In this document: one piece after another, positions 41,569-49,820 of the stretch
Layout: each line of letters opens with the position of its first letter
How positions within the stretch are numbered: position 1 is the stretch's first letter
Assembly (NCBI GenBank): GCA_963695675.1
Contig: CAVOGY010000007.1
Coordinates: 496,001 to 560,000, forward strand
Source: DASUPK01 sp963695675
GTDB taxonomy: Bacteria; Actinomycetota; Thermoleophilia; Solirubrobacterales; 70-9
Direction of reading: 5' to 3'
DNA: 64,000 bases
Program-made: the position numbers and the translations under genes
The notes under the pieces: generated by a model
Database searches by the model: none
What the model was told of the DNA's origin: nothing
Seen by the model: the letters and a program-made list of their open reading frames with translations, nothing else

Positions 41569-42542
41569 ATGGAATTGTCAGTCGAAGGGGAGCTGCCCGA
41601 CCTCGACGGCGCCACCGATTGGCTCAACTCGGAGCCGCTGACGCCGGAGGGCCTGAGAGGAAAGGTCGTCGTGGTCCAGTTCTGCACCTTCTCGTGCGTC
41701 AACTGGCTGCGCACGCTTCCCTACGTCCGCGCCTGGGCCGAGAAGTACACGGGGACGGACTGGTGATGATCGGCGCGCACTCACCGGAGTTCCCGTTCGA
41801 GCACGACGTCGACAAGATCCGCCCGGCCCTCCAAGCGATGGGTATCGACTATCCGATCGCGGTCGACAACGACTTCGCGGTCTGGCGCGCCTTCGACAAC
41901 AACTACTGGCCCGCGCTCTACTTCATCGACGCTCAGGGGCGAATCCGCCATCACCACTTCGGCGAAGAGGACTACGAGCGCTCCGAGGCTGTGATCCAGC
42001 AGCTGCTGGCGGAGGCCGGTTCCGACGGCGTCGACCGGGAGCTGGTTTCGCCTGATGTCACCGGCGTCGAGGTCGCGGCCGATTGGGAGAGCCTCGGGTC
42101 CCCCGAGACCTACGTCGGCTACGCCAGGGGGCAGAACCTCGCCTCTCCCGGCGGTGTGGCGCTCGACGAGCCGCGCGTCTACGACGAGCCGCCGCAACTC
42201 GAGCTCAACCAGTGGTCTCTATCGGGCGACTGGACGGCGGGGAGACAGGCCACCGTGCTGAACAGGGCCAACGGGCGGATCGCGTACCGCTTTCAGGCCC
42301 GGGATGTGAATCTCGTCATGGGCACGAGCACAGAGGGATCCTCGGTCCAGTTCCAGGTCCTGATCGACGGGAACCCGCCCGGCCCGGCGCACGGGCTCGA
42401 CGTGGACGAAGAGGGCAACGGCACGGTCACGGACGCACGCCTGTACCAGCTGATCCGCCAGCCTCACCCTGTCACTGAGCACCTCTTCGAGATCAGCTTC
42501 GAGGACCCGGGCCTTCAGGCGTACGTGTTCACCTTCGGCTAG
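41569..42542 (+). pseudogene. Thioredoxin-like (DipZ C-terminal type) protein, frameshifted
   Basis: ATG 41569 follows GGAGGG by 8 bases. The first frame gives MELSVEGELPDLDGATDWLN and VVVVQFCTFSCVNWLRTLPYVRAW, then hits a stop after TGTDW at 41764-41766. The second frame continues without the stop from HGDGLVMIGAHSPEF to 42542; adding one base near 41749-41754 (acacggggac) joins them as KYTGDGLVMIGAHS. The whole has a thioredoxin fold with Cys in FCTFSC and the NHL-like tail found at the C-terminus of DipZ-type cytochrome c biogenesis fusion proteins. It may be a peroxidase-like thiol protein. The indel may be a sequencing error. Confidence 0.8.
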
Positions 42543-42553
42543 GCCAGGCGGGG

Positions 42554-42844
42554 CTAATGCTGCTCGAGCGGGGCCATGGTGAGGCCCGCTCCCTGCAGCT
42601 GCTCCCAGTAGAGCTCGGCCGGCTCGCGGGGTCCGGTCCAGACCGCGGCCTTGCCGCTGTTGTGGATCTTGTCTGCGAAGCGGTAGCCCCGGTCGAGGGT
42701 GACGCCGGGGATCACGCTCGACAGCGTGTGGGCGACGTGATCGAAGGTGTTGTGATCGTCGTTGAGGACGATCACCAGCCAATTTCCCCCCAGGCCCTCC
42801 TCCGGACCAGCAGGTCTGGGGCGCTCAACCGTGGTCGTGGCCAC
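42554..42844 (-). CDS. clpS: ATP-dependent Clp protease adaptor ClpS
   Basis: 96 residues from GTG 42844. After a disordered Thr/Pro N-tail comes WLVIVLNDDHNTFDHVAHTL, the N-degron-binding ClpS core with NDD..(N-end amino group site) and His66-like residue in TFDHV. The C-terminal part AVWTGPREPAELYWEQLQGA is shorter and differs from the usual AxAGLTV ending, but the length fits. It delivers N-end-rule substrates to ClpAP/ClpCP. Convergent to the thioredoxin-like gene. Confidence 0.88.
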   Translation of the reverse strand: MATTTVERPRPAGPEEGLGGNWLVIVLNDDHNTFDHVAHTLSSVIPGVTLDRGYRFADKIHNSGKAAVWTGPREPAELYWEQLQGAGLTMAPLEQH

Positions 42845-42895
42845 CCGGCCGAAGATAGAGGATTCAGCCGGAGGTGGCGGGGATTTTGCTCCCGC

Positions 42896-43600
42896 CTAAC
42901 CGAATGGGTTCGGGACTTGAACGGTGACGCTGTCGAACCGGCCGCTGATGCCCGTCCCAGCGCCCGACCCCTTGGCGCCGGTGGTGACCACGGTCTGCCG
43001 CCCGTCGGGCTGGTCCGCCCCCGAATCGGTCGTCGTCAGCACCCCGTGGCCGTTGACCGAGCCGACGATGCTCGTGGTGTTCCCGCCGTAGGAGAAGGCC
43101 CGGATCGAGATCACGTTGGGCTTCGAGCCGAGTTTGATGAACTTGCCGGCCCCGGATGACTCCAGCTTCGCGCCCGCCGCCCCCTTCGGGTCGCGGAAGT
43201 ACTGCCACTTGTGCGCATTCGGCAGGATCCGTAGGACGTAGCTCGCGGAGTCGCTGCGGCGCACCCCCACCCCGACGAAGGACTTCTTCTGCAGCTTCGG
43301 CGTGCCGCCGCCGACGCTGGTGGTGGCCACCATTCCCTGATCCGCATGTTGGTCGCTCGAGTCGGCCACGACCGACGAGCGGTACTCACACGAGCTCGTT
43401 TTGTCGCCGACCCGAATCGACAGCGCCTGGTTGCCGGCCCACTTGCGCTTGCAGCTGGTCCCCGCCACCTTCTGGAAGGCGGAGACGTCGCCCTGCGTCT
43501 GGAACGTGTACATCGCCACCGGGACCGGAGCCGCATTCGCGGCCGCGCCCGCTCCGAGGGCAGCGCAGGCGACGATCAGGGCTGTCAGCTTGGTTCGCAT
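42896..43600 (-). CDS. Secreted beta-rich hypothetical protein
   Basis: 234 residues. Signal peptide about 1-23 (TALIVACAALGAGAAANA). The mature protein has short beta strands (PVAMYTFQTQGDVSAFQ, FVGVGVRRSDSASYVLRILP, VISIRAFSYGGNTTSIVG, DSVTVQVPNPFG) and two Cys pairs early (SCKRKW, SCEYRS). The arrangement resembles a jelly-roll/LamG-like domain. No catalytic motif. Probably an extracellular structural or binding protein. It is divergent from ecm with about 100 bp between. Confidence 0.65.
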   Translation of the reverse strand: MRTKLTALIVACAALGAGAAANAAPVPVAMYTFQTQGDVSAFQKVAGTSCKRKWAGNQALSIRVGDKTSSCEYRSSVVADSSDQHADQGMVATTSVGGGTPKLQKKSFVGVGVRRSDSASYVLRILPNAHKWQYFRDPKGAAGAKLESSGAGKFIKLGSKPNVISIRAFSYGGNTTSIVGSVNGHGVLTTTDSGADQPDGRQTVVTTGAKGSGAGTGISGRFDSVTVQVPNPFG

Positions 43601-43701
43601 GCGGGCGTGAGCGTAGCCGTGAGGCGTCCGGGAATCTGCAAGAACACCCCTCAGTGCTGGTCGGAGCGGTCCGATCGAAGGCCGCCACTTACCATTAGGC
43701 C

Positions 43702-45702
43702 ATGAGCGAGCACCGCTTGCCGGAGCGGGAACGCCCGTGGGTCATGCGCACCTATGCAGGGCATTCCGACGCCCGCCGGTCGAACGAGCTCTACCGCAAG
43801 AACCTCGCCAAGGGTCAGACCGGGCTCTCCGTCGCCTTCGACCTGCCCACCCAGACCGGCTACGACCCAGACGCCGAGCTGGCCCGCGGCGAAGTCGGCA
43901 AGGTCGGGGTATCCATCGTCCACAAGGGCGACATGCACACCCTCCTCGACGGCATCCCCCTCGGCGAGATGAACACGTCGATGACGATCAATGCGACGGC
44001 CGCGTGGCTGCTCGCTCTCTACGCGACGGTCGCCGAGGAGAACGGGATCGAGCGCGCCGCGCTCTCCGGGACGACGCAGAACGACATCATCAAGGAGTAC
44101 CTCTCTCGCGGCACCTACGCCTTCCCGCCTGGACCCTCGATGCGGCTGATCGCCGACACGGTCGCCTTCACCGTCAACGAGATCCCAAAGTGGAACCCGA
44201 TCAACGTCTGCTCCTACCACCTGCAGGAGGCCGGCGCGACCCCGGTCCAGGAGGTCGCCTACGCCCTCTCCACCGCGATCGCAGTCCTCGACGAGGTCAA
44301 GGCGCGTGGCCAGGTCGCGGATGAGGACTTTCCCAAGGTCTTCGGCCGGATCTCATTCTTCGTCAACGCCGGCGTCCGCTTCATCGAGGAGCACGCGAAG
44401 CTGCGAGCCATGGGCCGCCTCTGGGAGGAGATCGGCCGCAACCGGTACGGCGTCAGCGAGCCGAAGTTCCTCCGCCTCCGCTACGGAGTCCAGGTCAATT
44501 CCCTCGGGCTGACGGAGTCCCAGCCCGAGAACAACGTGCCCCGAATCGCCCTCGAGGCGCTGGCCGTCACGCTCGGCCGCGATGCTCGCGCCCGGGCGAT
44601 TCAGCTCCCGGCCTGGAACGAGGCGCTCGGCCTGCCGCGACCCTGGGACCAGCAATGGAGCCTGCGTATCCAGCAGATCCTCGCCAACGAGACCGACCTG
44701 CTCGAGTACCCCGACATCTTCGAGGGCTCGGTCGTGATGGACGGTCTGGTCGCCGAGCTCGCCGAGGGCGCCGACGCCGAGATGAAGGCCGTCGCCGAGC
44801 ACGGCGGCGCCGTCGAGGCCGTGCCCTACATGAAGGCCCGGTTGGTCGAGTCGAACCGCGAGCGGATCGCGAAGATCGAGCGCGGTGAGATCGTCGTCGT
44901 CGGGCAGAACAAGTTCACCGAGACCGAGGACTCGCCGCTCACGACCGGCGAGGACGGCGGCATCCTCACACCTGACCCGGAGGTCGAGCGCGAGCGGATC
45001 GCGGCCCTCGAGGAGTGGCGCACCCAACGCGACCAGGGCGCCGTCGACTCCACCCTCGAGAAGCTCGCGGACGCGGCGCGCGACGAAGACGCGAACGTCA
45101 TGCCGGCCACCATCGAAGCTGCCAAGGCCGGCGCCACGACCGGCGAGTGGGCCGGCGTTCTGCGCGACGTCTTCGGCGACTACCGGGCGCCGACAGGTGT
45201 CTCGGAGGCAGCGGCGGGCGGGTCGGTGAACGGCGATCTTCTCGGCGAGGTGAGGGACCGCGTCAAGGCGGCCTCGGAGAAGATCGGCCACCCGATCCGG
45301 ATTCTGGTCGGCAAGCCGGGACTCGACGGCCACTCCAACGGCGCCGAGCAGATCGCGGTCCGGGCGCGAGACGTCGGCATGGAGGTGATCTATCAGGGGA
45401 TCCGGCTGACGCCGGAGCAGATCGCCAAGTCTGCGGTCGAGGAGGACGTCGACGTGGTCGGCCTCTCGATCCTCTCCGGCTCTCACCGCGAGCTCGTGCC
45501 GCGCGTGGTCGAGCTCCTGCGCACCGACGGCTCGGACATTCCCGTCGTCGTGGGCGGCATCATCCCCGCGGCCGATGCGGCCGCCATGCGCGAGGCCGGC
45601 GTCGACGGCGTCTATACGCCGAAGGACTTCGAGATCAACCGGATCATGGGCGAGATCGCGGACCTGGTGGCCGAGCGCCACCGCGCCGCGCAGCCCGCGT
45701 AG
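43702..45702 (+). CDS. ecm: B12-dependent acyl-CoA mutase, ethylmalonyl-CoA mutase type (MeaA-like)
   Basis: 666 residues. The N-terminal TIM-barrel mutase domain: RTYAGHSDARRSNELYRKNL, TGLSVAFDLPTQTGYDPD, MNTSMTINATAAWLLALYAT, SGTTQNDIIKEYLSRGTYAFPP, FFVNAGVRFIEEHAKLRAMG, QPENNVPRIALEALAV. The C-terminal B12-binding domain has RILVGKPGLDGHSNGAEQIA with the base-off His in DGHSNG, and ILSGSHRELVPRVVELL. The single-chain layout and length are those of the MeaA/Ecm group rather than two-subunit methylmalonyl-CoA mutase. It should convert (2R)-ethylmalonyl-CoA to methylsuccinyl-CoA. Downstream of ccr by 3.5 kb on the same strand, but not in one operon. Confidence 0.92.
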   Translation: MSEHRLPERERPWVMRTYAGHSDARRSNELYRKNLAKGQTGLSVAFDLPTQTGYDPDAELARGEVGKVGVSIVHKGDMHTLLDGIPLGEMNTSMTINATAAWLLALYATVAEENGIERAALSGTTQNDIIKEYLSRGTYAFPPGPSMRLIADTVAFTVNEIPKWNPINVCSYHLQEAGATPVQEVAYALSTAIAVLDEVKARGQVADEDFPKVFGRISFFVNAGVRFIEEHAKLRAMGRLWEEIGRNRYGVSEPKFLRLRYGVQVNSLGLTESQPENNVPRIALEALAVTLGRDARARAIQLPAWNEALGLPRPWDQQWSLRIQQILANETDLLEYPDIFEGSVVMDGLVAELAEGADAEMKAVAEHGGAVEAVPYMKARLVESNRERIAKIERGEIVVVGQNKFTETEDSPLTTGEDGGILTPDPEVERERIAALEEWRTQRDQGAVDSTLEKLADAARDEDANVMPATIEAAKAGATTGEWAGVLRDVFGDYRAPTGVSEAAAGGSVNGDLLGEVRDRVKAASEKIGHPIRILVGKPGLDGHSNGAEQIAVRARDVGMEVIYQGIRLTPEQIAKSAVEEDVDVVGLSILSGSHRELVPRVVELLRTDGSDIPVVVGGIIPAADAAAMREAGVDGVYTPKDFEINRIMGEIADLVAERHRAAQPA

Positions 45703-45774
45703 AGGCGGGGCTGACCCGCTGATTCAGCTCATACAACTGACGCCCAGTGCGCCGGGGCGCTTCAATAGGGAGAG

Positions 45775-46341
45775 ATGAGCGAGGTCAACGGAGACCGCTC
45801 GGCGTGGTTGCGCTGCTATCGCTGCTGGGCCCAGGATCTCGAGGTGCAGATGCACTACGACGCGATCTTGCGCATCGACCCGGAGAGCGGGGAGCCGTCG
45901 GAGCGGATTGACGAGGTCCAGGAGGCGGTCGTGCAGTGCCTGCGCTGCCTGCACGACCAGCCGCACCTGACGATCCAGGATGACAAGGTCGTTCCAGTCG
46001 AGGACCGCTGGGAGCGGATGGTGGCGGGGACCCCCTGGGTCGCATCGTGCACGGTCACGGTCGACCAGGACCAGGTCGAGAGCTGCTCGGGCCCCGAGGC
46101 GGCGGAGTCGCTCACCTACGGCTCCTTCGGCGAGGCCGGCACCCGCGAGTTCTTCACCCACGTGCGCTTCCACAAGCACGACGAGGAGCGGATCATCGTC
46201 CATCTGCTGGTCGAGCTCTATGCGCGCTCAGCCGAGGAGGCAACCGAGGTGCTCGAGGAGGCGTCCCGCGGGGTGCTCGAGATCACCTCGCTGGCGGAGG
46301 AGTCACGCCCGCCGGCACACGCGCCCGACGAAGCACACTAG
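45775..46341 (+). CDS. Hypothetical protein with two CxxC motifs
   Basis: 188 residues. Two zinc-ribbon-like pairs, LRCYRCW (Cys14/Cys17) and VQCLRCLHDQ about 40 residues later, precede an alpha/beta region (PWVASCTVTVDQDQVESC) and an acidic helical C-terminus (RSAEEATEVLEEASRGVLEI). It starts 72 bp after ecm, on the same strand. The Cys pairs suggest metal binding. I do not recognise the family. Confidence 0.6.
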   Translation: MSEVNGDRSAWLRCYRCWAQDLEVQMHYDAILRIDPESGEPSERIDEVQEAVVQCLRCLHDQPHLTIQDDKVVPVEDRWERMVAGTPWVASCTVTVDQDQVESCSGPEAAESLTYGSFGEAGTREFFTHVRFHKHDEERIIVHLLVELYARSAEEATEVLEEASRGVLEITSLAEESRPPAHAPDEAH

Positions 46342-46406
46342 AGGGTGGAAATACGCCGGCCCTGCGGTTAGGTTGGGCCGGACCCGTCCAAGGGAGAGGA
46401 GTGAGC

Positions 46407-46883
46407 ATGGAGGCTGCCCCGGCAAAGAAGCTCCTGACCGTCGTCGTCCTCGGGCTGCTGCTCGTCGCTGTCACGGCCAGCGGCGTCGATGCGAAGAAGC
46501 ACAAGCGGCTCAGGCTGACCTGCGATCAGACGACCGACGCGATCTTCCAGACGGCTGAGCAGTACAGAGCGAAATACAACGCGATGGGATTCACGATCGA
46601 GGACGCGCCCTATGGCTTCCTCGTCGGGAGCGGTTGCAAGAACATCGGGAAGCTGACCCGCCAGGGGAGCGCCTATATGGCGGACGTCCACCACACCGAC
46701 GACGGCAGCCCTCCGTTCCCGGGCGAGACGAACCCGGACGTCTACGCGTATCACTGGCAGTGGAACGAGATCGTCACCCGGACGAAGAAGGGCCGGATTC
46801 GCACCACCGTCACCGATTTCCGCTGCACGAAGGAGGCTTTCGGCCCGCCGCCTACTTACGACGTCCAGGAGCTCCCCTGCTGA
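46407..46883 (+). CDS. Secreted small protein, hypothetical
   Basis: 158 residues from ATG 46407 after GAGGAG; GTG 46401 is the alternative. Signal peptide about residues 8-26 (LLTVVVLGLLLVAVTASGV). The mature protein has three cysteines (LTCDQT, GSGCKN, DFRCTK) and aromatic-rich strands (YGFLVGS, YAYHWQWNEIVTRT), ending DVQELPC. Disulfide-stabilised secreted domain of unknown function. Confidence 0.65.
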   Translation: MEAAPAKKLLTVVVLGLLLVAVTASGVDAKKHKRLRLTCDQTTDAIFQTAEQYRAKYNAMGFTIEDAPYGFLVGSGCKNIGKLTRQGSAYMADVHHTDDGSPPFPGETNPDVYAYHWQWNEIVTRTKKGRIRTTVTDFRCTKEAFGPPPTYDVQELPC

Positions 46884-46886
46884 GCT

Positions 46887-47093
46887 CTACTGTTCGGCGG
46901 GCTTCCGCTCCTCCTCGCCGGGCTTGCCCGGCTCCTTGATCGCCCCGCCTGCGGCCCTGGCCTTGTCCTTCAAGCTGCCCTTGCCCGTGGCGATGTCCTT
47001 GAGCTCCTCGGCGTCCTCCTTGGCCGCGTCGGTGCCGCCGCGCTTGTCGACCACCTTCTTGGCCTGGTCGGCGAGCCTCCTGAAGTTGACCAT
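46887..47093 (-). CDS. Small basic helical protein (MT0933-antitoxin-like)
   Basis: 68 residues, MVNFRRLADQAKKVVDKRGG at the start, with repeated DKR/KDKA/KEDAEELKD patterns and a polar GKPGEEERKPAEQ tail. This matches small antitoxin-like proteins of the MT0933 type by composition only; no toxin gene is adjacent. An AGGAG ribosome site precedes the ATG. It is the last gene of the minus-strand run that begins at the acyl-CoA dehydrogenase (51043), nine bases after the MaoC gene. Confidence 0.5.
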   Translation of the reverse strand: MVNFRRLADQAKKVVDKRGGTDAAKEDAEELKDIATGKGSLKDKARAAGGAIKEPGKPGEEERKPAEQ

Positions 47094-47101
47094 GTCTCCT
47101 C

Positions 47102-47617
47102 CTATTCGGGGTTCTTCCGCGGGACCAACACGGCCCGCTTGAACTCGGCCACCAGTGTCCCATCCTGGTTGTAGGCGCGGGTGTGGACGCGGACCACGCC
47201 CCGGTCCGGCTTCGACTCCGAGGGGCGAACCTCCAGCACCTCCGACTCGACGAACAGCGTGTCGCCGTGGAAGACGGGGCTCGGATGGCTGAGCTCGTCC
47301 GTGGCCAGGTTCGCGATGGCCTTGCCGGAGACGTCGTTCACCGTCATCCCGAAGATCAGCGCGTAGACGTAGGGGCCTGCGACCACGTTCCGTCCCTGCT
47401 GCGACTCGGCCGCATACACGTCATTGATGTGCAGCGGGTGGTGGTTCATGGTGAGCAGGCAGAAGAGGTGATCCTCGGACTCGGTGATCGTCTTGGCAGG
47501 CCAGTGCTTGTAGACGGCGCCGACCTCGAATTCCTCCAGGTAGCGCCCGTACTCGTGCGCGCCCGACGCCTCTCGCTCGGCCTGGTCCGTCGTCAGCTGA
47601 TGGTTCTCGTCGCTCAT
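47102..47617 (-). CDS. MaoC-like hydratase, candidate mesaconyl-CoA hydratase
   Basis: 171 residues from ATG 47617; the open frame continues upstream but this start gives the family N-terminus GRYLEEFEVGAVYKHWPAKTIT. Hotdog-fold hydratase motifs: LTMNHHPLHINDVYA (catalytic Asp/His region: His-His and Asp in HINDVYA), NVVAGPYVYALIFGMTVND, FHGDTLFVESEVLEVRPSES, and VRVHTRAYNQDGTLVAEFKR. The sequence resembles the mesaconyl-CoA hydratase group of MaoC proteins that adds water to mesaconyl-C1-CoA to give methylmalyl-CoA. It lies in the same-strand run with the acyl-CoA dehydrogenase, supporting the assignment. Confidence 0.8.
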   Translation of the reverse strand: MSDENHQLTTDQAEREASGAHEYGRYLEEFEVGAVYKHWPAKTITESEDHLFCLLTMNHHPLHINDVYAAESQQGRNVVAGPYVYALIFGMTVNDVSGKAIANLATDELSHPSPVFHGDTLFVESEVLEVRPSESKPDRGVVRVHTRAYNQDGTLVAEFKRAVLVPRKNPE

Positions 47618-47682
47618 CGAATCAGTGGTCTCTCGAGTCGTTTGTGACTCCTCCTCGGGATCGGCGCGGGATGGTACCCGGG

Positions 47683-48780
47683 TCAGGAGATCGTGGCCTC
47701 CATGCGCTCGAAGCGGGCAATGTCCGCGACCTCGGCCTCGATCGCAGCGCCGAGCCGTTCGCGCTCGACCTTCGGAAGGTTGAGCGAGATCTCGATCCGC
47801 CCTCCCTTGCGAGCCGAGCGCCAACCGCCGACGACGACCCCGTCCTCGACGATCACCGGTCGGATCCAGCCCCCGCCGCCCTCCTTCACGTGGGCTGCGT
47901 GCTCGCCCGTGACCGAGAACTCTCGGTCCTTCCAGCCGAGCAGATAGGTGTCGAAGTTGGCGAGCATGCGCACCTGGCCGGTCCGCGGGAGCCGAGGAAT
48001 AGCGCCTCGGAGGATGAGCATCGGGACGTCCCCGACCCGCACCTCCTCGATCTCGCCCGAGATCGACCGCAGTCCGGAGCGGACGTCGCGCAGGGCCAAC
48101 CCCGACCAGTAGGCGAAATCCCGATCGGTCGCGGGACCGAACGCGCCGAGATATCGCCGGGCGAGCTCGGCCAGGGCCCGCTGCCGGTCGAAGGCTGGTG
48201 GGTCGCCGAGCCAGTCGCGGCGGAGGACAAGGCAGGTGTGTGATCCGCGGTCGGGACCGAGGCAGGCGATCCCTGACACCACCGCAGTGAGCGCGATGTG
48301 CATGCCGGTCTGCATGTTCAGGTCTATCCCGGCATCCTCGATGCGCTCGCGCACCTCTGAACGGGTCAGGGGTCCCTCGTCGGCGAGTACTCGGGGGACC
48401 ACTCGCAGGGCCTTGTCCTGCTTCGCCGCGGGCAGTCCGAGTTGAGTGAGCCTCCGGCGTGACCAGCGCTCGATCCCAGGCTCGAAGAGCGGCAGCCACC
48501 AGCCGGCGTCCTCCGAGGGGATCATGTGGATCGTCATTCGCATGACCCAGGTCCGCAGCAGGGAGCGCTCCTCGGTCCGCGCGCGCTTGATGTCCGCCGC
48601 CGTGAGGCTGCGGCTGCGCGAGCGGAAGGTCAGCGGACCGGCATAGGTGTCCTGTGCCTGCGCGCCGGCGATCGACCGGGCGATCTCGGCGGGGTCCCGG
48701 GCGGAGACCGGCCGGTGGATGAGCTGGGTGGCGGCGCGCAGCCTCGCCAGCCGGGCGGGATCGAATCCCGGCTTCGCCAC
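47683..48780 (-). CDS. Winged-helix DNA-binding protein of the AlkZ/YcaQ-like family
   Basis: 365 residues. It opens ARLARLRAATQLIHRPVSAR and continues TERSLLRTWVMRMTIHMIPS, then winged-helix elements (GPLTRSEVRERIEDAGIDLN) and the conserved LLGWKDREFSV and GGWIRPVIVEDGVVVGGWRS strands. These are features of the HTH_42 group, several of which are DNA glycosylases that unhook crosslinks (AlkZ, YcaQ). The catalytic Gln of AlkZ (QxQ/QxD motif) may correspond to AGAQAQDTYAG near residue 40. Possibly DNA repair, role in this operon unclear. Confidence 0.8.
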   Translation of the reverse strand: MAKPGFDPARLARLRAATQLIHRPVSARDPAEIARSIAGAQAQDTYAGPLTFRSRSRSLTAADIKRARTEERSLLRTWVMRMTIHMIPSEDAGWWLPLFEPGIERWSRRRLTQLGLPAAKQDKALRVVPRVLADEGPLTRSEVRERIEDAGIDLNMQTGMHIALTAVVSGIACLGPDRGSHTCLVLRRDWLGDPPAFDRQRALAELARRYLGAFGPATDRDFAYWSGLALRDVRSGLRSISGEIEEVRVGDVPMLILRGAIPRLPRTGQVRMLANFDTYLLGWKDREFSVTGEHAAHVKEGGGGWIRPVIVEDGVVVGGWRSARKGGRIEISLNLPKVERERLGAAIEAEVADIARFERMEATIS

Positions 48781-48784
48781 CTCC

Positions 48785-49150
48785 TCAGTGGACCTTCTTG
48801 GTGCGGTTGCGCTCCTCGTGTCGCTGGATCACCTGCGAGATCAGCTTTTGGATGTTGGCGTCGCCGCTGACCTTGATGTGGCCGGCGTCATAGGCGTCCC
48901 GGTATCCCCGGACCGTCCCCTGCTCGGCCAAGCGGTTGAAGTCCGAGCGCGGGATCTCGACCGTGACCCGCGCGTCCTCCGTCGAGCTCGCCTTGGAGAT
49001 CTTCGGGCCGGGCAGCTCCACCCGGAACGTCTGCACGTCCCCCCTGCCCCGCAGCACGAGCTCGAAGACGAGCTTGAGCGGAGCGAGCGCCGGGACCTCG
49101 GCCTGGAAGCGCTCAATCGCTGTCGTGATCAGGTCCTGGGTGGAAGGCAT
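48785..49150 (-). CDS. SCP2 sterol-binding-domain-like protein
   Basis: 121 residues, MPSTQDLITTAIERFQAEVP. The hydrophobic strands KLVFELVLRGRGDVQTFRVE and ARVTVEIPRSDFNRLAEQG, then KVSGDANIQKLISQVI, follow the SCP2 fold that binds lipids or acyl-CoA. It lies between the winged-helix gene and the SDR in the same-strand run from 51043. Probably a lipid or acyl-CoA carrier. Confidence 0.75.
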   Translation of the reverse strand: MPSTQDLITTAIERFQAEVPALAPLKLVFELVLRGRGDVQTFRVELPGPKISKASSTEDARVTVEIPRSDFNRLAEQGTVRGYRDAYDAGHIKVSGDANIQKLISQVIQRHEERNRTKKVH

Positions 49151-49151
49151 G

Positions 49152-49820
49152 TCACCAAGGTATTGGCTTGCGGTTACGGAAGAACGCTCCGCTCGGGCCG
49201 TCGTCGGGAAGAGTCGCGAGCCAGACGGCCGTGTCCGCGCCCTCTTCGACCGACCTCGGCGCGCCGGGCCCTCCCATGTCGGTGCGGACCCAGCCCGGGC
49301 ACATCGTGTTGACCTTGACCCAGCGCTCGTCCGAGGCGAGCGTCCGGGTCAACGCGTTGAGCCCAGCCTTCGAGACACGGTACGCGGCGCGCCCTCCGTT
49401 CATGTCGGAAAGCTGTCCGGCCCCGCTCGAGAGATTGACGATCCGTGGCTGCGAGCTCCCTCGCAGCAGCGGCATGAAGGCCTGGATGAGGCGCCATGGA
49501 CCGAAGGTATTGACCTCGAGCACCTCATGTGCCCGATCGAGGTCGTAGTCGCCGGCGCCGATCGAATCGCCGTAGACACCTGCGTTGTTTACAAGGGAAT
49601 CCAGGCGCCCTGGATCCGACTCGATCCGATCGCGGGCCGCGTCGACGCTTGCCTGGTCGGTGACGTCGAGCTGGATCGGCTCGATCCCCTCCGCCGGCTC
49701 CACCTCGTCCGGGTTGCGGGCTCCGGCGAGGACCAGGAAGTCATGGCTGCCGGCGAGCTGACGGCCGATCTCGGCGCCGATTCCCCGGCTTGCCCCGCTG
49801 ACCAGGGCGACGCGCCTCAA
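49152..49820 (-). CDS. Short-chain dehydrogenase/reductase
   Basis: 222 residues from TTG 49820, which overlaps the stop of the acyl-CoA dehydrogenase (TTGA). Cofactor motif VSGASRGIGAEIGRQL; NNAGVYG; Ser in NLSSGAGQ and Tyr-Lys in AYRVSKAGLN are the catalytic residues; PGWVRTDMGG and the C-terminal loop follow. Arg after the first strand (AGARNPDE) suggests NADP(H). Likely reduces or oxidises an acyl or carbonyl compound. The overlapping start ties it to the dehydrogenase gene. Confidence 0.88.
   Translation of the reverse strand: MRRVALVSGASRGIGAEIGRQLAGSHDFLVLAGARNPDEVEPAEGIEPIQLDVTDQASVDAARDRIESDPGRLDSLVNNAGVYGDSIGAGDYDLDRAHEVLEVNTFGPWRLIQAFMPLLRGSSQPRIVNLSSGAGQLSDMNGGRAAYRVSKAGLNALTRTLASDERWVKVNTMCPGWVRTDMGGPGAPRSVEEGADTAVWLATLPDDGPSGAFFRNRKPIPW

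Noticed and set aside
43603..43701. B12 riboswitch upstream of the mutase
   Set aside because: No B12-box-like sequence or multi-stem structure was seen in the short gap.
46887..47093. Toxin-antitoxin module
   Set aside because: Only an antitoxin-like small protein by composition; no toxin gene adjoins it and it sits at the end of a metabolic operon.
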